In this document: piece by piece, positions 44,601 to 53,600 of the stretch
Layout of the letters: every line of letters begins with the position of its first letter
Position numbering within the stretch: position 1 is the first letter of the stretch
Source: Lepas anatifera
Lineage: Eukaryota > Arthropoda > Thecostraca > Lepadidae
Assembly: GCA_034440635.1 (NCBI GenBank)
Contig: JAOTON010000332.1
Span: 434,001-498,000 of the forward strand
DNA: 64,000 nucleotides
Direction: 5' to 3'
Program-made: the position numbers and the translations under genes
Notes under the pieces: model-generated
Told to the model about the DNA's origin: nothing
Database searches by the model: none
The model's input: the letters and a program-made list of their open reading frames with translations, nothing else

Positions 44601-47600
44601 GCGAGGCGCTCCAGTTGAAAGCACAGGACTACTAGACAGGGCTCTGCAGGCATTCTGCTGACCAGAAGAATGCCTGCAGAACACTTCAGGGACACCGGAA
44701 CATTTCAGGGGTACTGGAGCTCAGATAATGTGGATGAGTTATCTTGCAAACTATTAATCTACCACCCGCGAATTATCCAGGGGAAGGAAAAGGGTTGGCT
44801 CGTGGCGCCCCTACGAGCGAGCCAACCATCCGACACGGCACCACGAGGCCGGAAAGTCGGGATGTAACTAGGAACCGTCTGAGACTGGGTGGACGGAGTC
44901 GTCGAGGGATCCGCGACTTTTGTGCTTTTCTACCGGTGTTTACATATTCTCGAAGGCACGTGCCTGGCAAACTTTGTTGTCTTGCTGATTCCGACGCCCA
45001 TTGCACTGTGATGGCCAGTTTTAGTGTAAAATCTCTGTCAGTTCATTTATACTTGACTGATAAGATTCTAGTACTACCCCTGAATGGCCAAACGTCAGAG
45101 TTCTGATGCCGCTTTATATTAACTAATCAGTCATCGTGTCTTTGCAGAAGTCTCGTGATCCAGCCTTTGCAGATGGATTTGAGTTCGGAGAAACGTTCGA
45201 AGAGTACAATTTGGATCCATGGCAAGATGTACAGAAGTATATCAAGAGAAAGCGTCTTTCCTGCACCGATCAGAAAATTGCGCAAGTTTTGGATGAAGGA
45301 AAGCATGCAGTGAGTACCTCCAAAGACTGTGATCAATACTCATTTTTAGTGTTTCAAGGGCAGAATCCATGTCAAATACGTAACAAATTTTTCAACATAT
45401 GGTGAAGGGTGCGAGAAAAATTTAGAATATTTGACAACGTTTGTAATAATTAAAGGGAACGTGGCACATTGATCGAATCCTGGAATGTGGTGTAATTAGA
45501 GGTACTTTTAGCCGAAAATCATGGAACCGTCCATGATTTCTAAAAGAAATGTACATTACAATAAGCGCAACATTTTGATTTTTAAAATGCTCCTCTAGGG
45601 AAAGAAAGAAATATCTGCCTGTGGATGTCATGATCTGGCAACCACTATCATATTCATACGCTTCAAGGGCTTCGATTGGCTGATGCTCATCGTGACGTCA
45701 GCATATGTGGTCACACCAACAGCCATGACAACTGTGGCCTGCTGCTAGGGGTACATGAGGGGTAGATTGCAGGTAGGTTTTAGCTTTTTTCTACGGATAT
45801 CTCGAGTTCCAAGACAAATGATATATTGAGTACCGGGTTTTTCCGGCATGCTTTACAACTTGGTTATATCAGTTAAAATCATGTTATAAAGGTGCCACAT
45901 TCCCTTTAAAGGGAACGTGGCACCTTCATAACGTGATTTTAACTGAGATAGCCAAGTTGTAAAGCAAGTCGGAAAACCCGGTACTCAATATATCATTTGT
46001 CCCCTTTAAAGGGAATGTGGCACCTTGGTCGAATCCTGGAATTTAGTGTAATTAGGCGTACTTTTAGTAAAAAATAATGAAACCACTCATGATTTCTCTG
46101 AAAAATGCACAATAAGCTTAATATTTGGTTTTTAAAAATACTCCTCTAGAAAAAGAAATAAATATCAGCCTGTGGATGATGTCACGGTCTGGCAACCACT
46201 ACCATACTTGAAACGCATCCAGGGCTTCGATTGGCTGATGCTCATCGTGACGTCGGCATATGTCGTCACACCAGTAGCTCACAACAATGGCCGCCGGCGA
46301 CTGGGGGCTAAGGGGGGCTGGTGTTAGGTAGTTTTTAGCTTTTTTCTACGGAAATATCGAGCTCCAAGACAAATGAAATATGGAGTATCAGGTTTTCCGA
46401 CCTGCTTTACAACTTGGCTATCTCAGTTAAAATCACGTTGTGAAGGTGCCACATTCCCTTTAAAGGGAACGTGGCACCTTCATAACGTGATTTTAACTGA
46501 GATAGCCATGTTGTAAAGCAAGTCGGAAAATCCGGTACTCAATATATCATTTGTCTTAGAACTCGAGATATCTGTAGAAAAAACTAAAACCTACCTGCAA
46601 TCTACCCGTCATGTTCCCCTAGCAGCAGGCCACAGTTGTCATGGCTGTTGGTATGACGGCATATGCTGACGTCACGATGAGCATCAGCCAATCGAAGCCC
46701 TTGAAGCATTTCAAGTATGGTAGTGGTTGCCAGATCATGACATCATCCACAGGCAGATATTTATTTATTTTCTAGATGAGTATTTTAAAAATCAAAATAT
46801 TGTGCTTAATGTACATTTTTCAGAGAAATTATGAGTGGTTTCATTATTTTTGGCTAAAAGTACGCCTCATTACACTAAATTCCATGATTCGACCAAGGTG
46901 CCACATTCCCTTTAAATGATTTGCTTGTGTTGGGTGTGCCATCTCATGATGTACTCTTGGAAGGGGAAAACTGGAGATGTTTGAAAAATATAGTAACGGC
47001 ATATTCAACGCATTTTGATATTTTCTGTCAACTAGTGTCCCAGTTATTCAATAAAACACATCACTCGACGCAGGTTTTTGGCATAGAGGGGGAGTGGTCA
47101 CTGCTCAGGGAAGCTGTGTTTCCATAAATTGAAAGGGAAAGCTTGGCGTCAGCTGGATAAAACTGATATCTGTTGCACAGTGGTCTTGTGTGTGGTTACG
47201 ACAGCCTGCTGTCTGCAGATAGGGTGATGCATGTGCCTTTTGTATAGATCGCTGATATATCCGCTTTGACGAGCTCTGACACTGGGTTGTGCTCAGGCAC
47301 CACTGGATGGGGACACTGCCATGGATGATGGAGAAGCTGCCTCCGGTGATGCAGATGATGCTGATGAAGATGATGATGAAAGTGACGCAGACATGGGTGC
47401 TACAGAGGAAAATGATGCTGTAGAAGAGCTTGGAGGTTAGTGCAGTTATGTATTGAATGCTTGCAAAAAGGTGAAGAGAATACCTTTTTTCTTGATAATG
47501 TATTGTTATGATACACTAGCATGTCACTGGGCCGTGGTTTTAGACTAACGGATCAAAGTTCGTATGGCTAAAGTACGGATAGATAAACTTCGTACGCAAA

Positions 47601-50600
47601 AGTTCGTAAGCAAATGTATGTAGGGTATAAAACTCGTATGACAAAAGTACGCACTCAAAAGTACGTACGCAAAAGTTCGTAGAGGCCAAGTCTAGACATG
47701 AATATCCTCCTCTTTACCTCTCTTAGTGTTTATGGATAGCTCTGCAGGAAGTTTTGCGCCATAAACTCTCAGTCCTCCAACCATCCTACGCAACTTCTCC
47801 TGTTTCCCGTTATCTCGGCGACATGGAGGGCGCTGCAGCGTAGCTGTCTGCTCCACAGCAGACCAGCTGCGGGTGAAGGAGGCAGAGCGGCGGCGGAAGG
47901 AGAAGAAGCTGGGGCGCCGGCAGGCCCAGCTGGACGCGGAGGCGGCGGAGGCGGCCGCCTTCTTCTCGGAGGTGACGGGAGAGGCTGCTGGCGGCGTCAC
48001 CACCTTCCACGAGATGAACCTCTCCCGGCCGCTGCTCAAGGTAACCTGCGCGCCGTGCTCTGTCGGGACAGAACTGCGCAGGGATTGTAGGCTACGCCAT
48101 GGTGACGGGGACGGTGTGAAGAACGAGATTGTGGCGATGGGGCAGGGAAGGCCTGAGACCAGGTGTTATCAGCAATTCGTTTGAATTCGTATCGGGTCTT
48201 TAAACGTCGTTTCAGGGCCAGTATCGCTTTAGCTTTGATGTTGAGCAGGAGGTAGTACCTGGTGCAATGGCACAGCTATGAGCCCGCTGTTGTATCTGAG
48301 CCGGTGTGCCGTGTACGTTTTAATCATATATCCTGCATTGCTTAAGGCAGGGCTAGCTGTAAAACAAAATGCTATTTTTGTTTTGTGAATTTTGCCGTGG
48401 TGAATTTGTTCTGGGTGATATGTACACCCAAGTCTGCAAAGTATGGCAGCAGGCCAGACAAGTCGCACCAGCCATCTAAAATCCTCGCACAGATTCGCAC
48501 TGCCAGCCACCAAAAATCGCACCAATCCGCCATATACCAGGGATAAAAACGCACACATTCCTACCCACATAATGCAATGCTACCTCTTACATTAGTTTTA
48601 GTTGGATAAGGACTTTTATAAGGCCCCCTCCTGTGTCTTCAGAACCAGTCAGCCATTACTTGTTTGACTTTCAGTGTCACCTCCCTCGCACTAGTCTTGC
48701 AACTTCGCGCCAGGTTAATCAAATTTGCACCACTCGCTCCTGTCTTCAAGGGCACTACACCCGCAGTATTATTACCAAAATCATTTCATTCCATTGCATT
48801 CCCGCGCTGCTGCTGCTCTCCATTCATAATAGTCAGATATCAAAGCAATAGCCGATCCTATGTGATGAGTAATCCAGTTCTGATTGCCACTGGAGACTTT
48901 TTGTCGTCAGTCTCTACGCCGAACCAGCTGGTGGCCATGCTACTCTGTTTCTACCCTCCCTCTCGCCAGGCGGTGTCGGCCCTGGAGTACGTCCACCCCA
49001 CGCTCTGTTTTTACCCTCCCCCTATCGTCAGGCGGTGTCGAGCCTGGAGTACGTCCTCCCCACGCTCTGTTTCTACCCCCTTTCGTCAGGCGGTGTCGGC
49101 CCTGGAGTACGTCCCCCTCTCGTCAGGCGGTGTCGGTCATGGAGTACGTCCACCCCACGCCCATCCAGGTGGCCACGTTACCCTGTTTCTACCCTCCCCT
49201 CTCGCCAGGCGGTGTCGGCCCTGGAGTACGTCCACCTCACGCTCTGTTTCTACCCTCCCCTCTCGCCAGGTGGTGTCGGCCCTGGAGTACGTCCACCCCA
49301 CGCTCTGTTTCTACCCTCCCCTCTCGTCAGGTGGTGTCGGCCCTGGAGTACGTCCACCACACGCTCTGTTTCTACCCTCCCCTCTCGTCAGGCGGTGTCG
49401 GCCCTGGAGTACGTCCACCCCACGCCCATCCAGGCGGCCATGTTAATCTGTTTCTACACTCCCCTCTCGTCAGGCGGTGTCGGCCCTGGAGTACGTCCAC
49501 CCCACGCTCTGTTTCTACCCCTCCCCCTCTCGCCAGGCGGTGTCGGCCCTGGAGTACGTCCCCCCTCTCGTCAGGCGGTGTCGGTCATGGAGTACGTCCA
49601 CCCCACGCCCATCCAGGTGGCCACGTTACCCTGTTTCTACCCTCCCCTCTCGCCAGGCGGTGTCGGCCCTGGAGTACGTCCACCTCACGCTCTGTTTCTA
49701 CCCTCCCCTCTCGCCAGGTGGTGTCGGCCCTGGAGTACGTCCACCCCACGCTCTGTTTCTACCCTCCCTCTCGTCAGGTGGTGTCGGCCCTGGAGTACGT
49801 CCACCACACGCTCTGTTTCTACCCTCCCCTCTCGTCAGGCGGTGTCGGCCCTGGAGTACGTCCACCCCACGCCCATCCAGGCGGCCATGTTAATCTGTTT
49901 CTACCCTCCCCTCTCGTCAGGCGGTGTCGGCCCTGGAGTACGTCCACCCCACGCTCTGTTTCTACCCCCTCCCCCTCTCGCCAGGCGGTGTCGGCCCTGG
50001 AGTACGTCCTCCCCACGCTCTGTTTCTACCCCCTCTCGCCAGGCGGTGTCGGCCCTGGAGTACGTCCACCCCACGCTCTGTTTCTACCATCCCATCTCGC
50101 CAGGCGGTGTCGGCCCTGGAGTACGTCCACCCCACGCTCTGTTTCTACCCTCCCCTCTCGCCAGGTGGTGTCGGCCCTGGAGTACGTCCACCCCACGCTC
50201 TGTTTCTACCCTCCCTCTCGTCAGGTGGTGTCGGCCCTGGAGTACGTCCACCACACGCTCTGTTTCTACCCTCCCTCTCGTCAGGCGGTGTCGGCCCTGG
50301 AGTACGTCCACCCCACGCCCATCCAGGCGGCCATGTTAATCTGTTTCTACCCTCCCCTCTCGTCAGGCGGTGTCGGCCCTGGAGTACGTCCACCCCACGC
50401 TCTGTTTCTACCCCCTCCCCCTCTCGCCAGGCGGTGTCGGCCCTGGAGTACGTCCTCCCCACGCTCTGTTTCTACCCCCCCTCTCGCCAGGCGGTGTCGG
50501 CCCTGGAGTACGTCCACCCCACGCTCTGTTTCTACCATCCCATCTCGCCAGGCGGTGTCGGCCCTGGAGTACGTCCACCCCACGCTCTGTTTCTACCCTC

Positions 50601-53600
50601 CCTCTCGCCAGGCGGTGTCGGCCCTGGAGTACGTCCACCCCACGCCCATCCAGGCGGCCATGTTACTCTGTTTCTACCCTCCCCTCTCGTCAGGCGGTGT
50701 CGGCCCTGGAGTACGTCCACCCCACGCTCTGTTTCTACCTCCCACCCTCACTCTCGCCAGGCGGTGTCGGCCCTGGAGTACGTCCTCCCCACGCTCTGTT
50801 TCTACCCTCCCCTCTCGCCAGGCGGTGTCGGCCCTGGAGTACGTCCACCCCACGCTCTGTTTCTACCCCCCCTCTCGTCAGGCGGTGTCGGCCCTGGAGT
50901 ACGTCCACCCCACGCTCTGTTTCTACCCTCCCCTCTCGTCAGGCGGTGTCGGCCCTGGAGTACGTCCACCCCACGCCCATCCAGGCGGCCACGTTACTCT
51001 GTTTCTACCCTCCTTCCGTCAGGCGGTGTCGGCGCTGGAGTACGTCCACCCTACGCCCATCCAGGCGGCCACGGTGCCGGTGGCGCTGCTGGGACGGGAC
51101 ATCTGCGGCTGTGCTGCCACCGGCACCGGGAAAACGGCCGCCTTCATGCTGCCCATCCTCGAGCGGCTCGTCTTCAGGCCGAAACAGGTCAGCACGCTGA
51201 TGCTGGTTTTGGTATTAACAGGCCATGACTGAGGGTTTTCGGTGTTTAAAACTGCCTTAGGAGATTATTATCTCTCCGGAATTTCTATTTGTAAATATGA
51301 TCTTTTTACAATCTCTAACGCTTTGCCTTCGTTGCTATTTTTGGTTCTGCCATTATTTTATATTAAACCTAATTAAAATGCGTCGCATATCTTAATGGCA
51401 CGTAACATTCGTGCAAAAGACACTGATACCATGTTTTACGTGTGCTGTATGCTGTTCTGACACGATACCACGTAAACTGTGCCTCGTGCTCCCGTTGACA
51501 CGTTTTATTTATACGTGGCAGATATCTGTTGACGCACTCTGACTTGTGCATGTTAATACCAGTTGGCGCACGTTTGCGGCAGATTCCAGTAACACGCGTG
51601 CTGGTGCTGGTGCCCACCCGGGAGCTGGGGGTACAAGTGTACCAGGTTACACGGCAACTCTCCCAGTTCCTGCCAGACATGCACGTGGCGCTGGCTGCGG
51701 GAGGCATGGACATCAAAGTACAGGCAAGTGCGGGGGCGCTCCCAGAGATGGTGCCTCGACTAATGTTTGTGGTAGTTCATAGCGGAGACGGAGCTTCTGA
51801 ATAGTTGTTGCCACGAGAGATGGTGAACAGGCTTCGTTCACTCGGTTAGAGAGGCGTATTGTTCGTTTCAAACTCGCTGCATCCCGGACCTTTTTCACTC
51901 GCTTGCTGGTAAGTCAGGTCTCGGACTTTGTACCACCGTGTACCGCTCTACACCGTGTACCAATCTATACTGTCTCGTCTTGATTGAGATCGCTTGAAGC
52001 TTAACGTTTGAAGAGTGGTGCGTTGTTGCCCCCCGAGGCCGTGCTAAGAACAGTTATTCCTGCCAGCTCCCCCGCGCCGGCCTGTCCCCGTCCATCTCCC
52101 TCTGCTGATGTACTGTTCGCCTCCTTCTCGCCAGAAGGCACACCTCTCACCGTCTCCCCGCCAGCAGATGTCGCCCCCGGCTGCTCCGCTGGCTGCGTAG
52201 CAGCCTCCTCCTCTAACCCGTGGGCCTCTTTGTCGCCAAAAGTGCGCATGCTGGGGTAGCTGTGCTCTCCCTGGGATGACCTGTAGTTCCTCGTTTTGTC
52301 ACCAGGAGGCGCAGCTGCGGCAGCACCCGGACATTGTGGTGGCGACGCCGGGTCGGCTGATCGACCACCTCCAGAACACGCCCAGCTTCTGCCTCGACAC
52401 TGTCGAGGTGCTGGTGCTGGACGAGGCGGACAGGTGGGTGGGCATGTCCGCACCACGGCCGTGCTGGTGTTGGACGAGGCCGACAGGTGGGTGGGCATGT
52501 CCGCACCACGGCGGTGCTAGCGCTGAGGCTGGTCTGGCGTTGGGCCCGCCGATGTGCCTGCACTGAGCCTCCATGAGATATTTGTTTTGTTTTTCATGGA
52601 TTTAGCTCGGGATCTCCGGAAGCTGTTGATGTGTTTCTTGCGTTTCAAACAGCAGTTCTTTCTGTCCAGTCATAATAGCATTAGTAGCCCGTTAATCACA
52701 TTTGTAAGCATCTCCACATCTTTTATCTCGCGCACGTCAGGTGACTTCACATCGCCCCGATCCCTTTCCAGGATGTTGGACGAGTACTTCGCTGAGCAGA
52801 TGGGCGAGATCATTCGTCAGTGCGCGGCCACCCGTCAGACGATGTTGTTCTCGGCCACCATGACTGACGACGTCAAACAGCTGGCGTCGCTGGCGCTGCG
52901 GGACCCCGTCAAGGTGTTCGTCAACGAGAATACAGACGTCGCCGCCAACCTCAAACAGGAGTTTGTGCGGTGAGTCGGCCTCTGGAATCGCCCCATGTCC
53001 TCGCTCGGTCTTCATTATGCATTAGTTTATGTCGATGTGTTTTGCTCGAATATTACGGCCTTAACCCCTGAAACAGTTGTACGTTTCCCCCATCGATGGG
53101 CTGTGAAAGAGGATTGGAAACGGAGGTGGAATGCGTCCCATTCCTTGAATTAATCAACTCTCAATGCAGCCGCTTATCACATAGGGGATGCTGCTGTTGG
53201 AATTTTTGCGGTATTATATCAACAAGTACTCAAGTTGGAGGGCTTGCCTTTGACAGATGTCATGGTTTGATGAGTTTGATAAGGTATGTTGGAAACTGTG
53301 TTTTAATGTTTAAAAATGACAGCGTCAAGCTGGCATTCCATTGAATAGTGGGTGTCGGATCCCCTGCCCACCCCTTCGAGAAGCTCTGACCACGTACCAA
53401 TAGAGACTACCATGCATTCCCCGCAGTGTTGAAGGTCACCGGGTCTGCTCTCTGCTTCTCTTTCCGGCTCCCATCTCTGCTACAGTGTGTGTTTTCTCTG
53501 TGTCTTATACTTTCTTAGTCGCTCACCCACACTCTCTCTGCGCCTCTTCCTCAGCATCCGACCGGGTCGGGAGGGAGACAGGGAGGCACTGCTGGCCAGT

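Noticed and set aside
47692..48039. Minus-strand 115-codon frame
   Set aside because: Antisense of DDX27 exon 4.
49819..50720. Minus-strand GRTPGPTPP repeat proteins
   Set aside because: Antisense reading of the acceptor array.
48884..51232. 782-codon frame as a single intronless gene
   Set aside because: Its last 70 codons are DDX27 exon 5 and the rest is the acceptor array. No start context or independent domain supports a separate protein.
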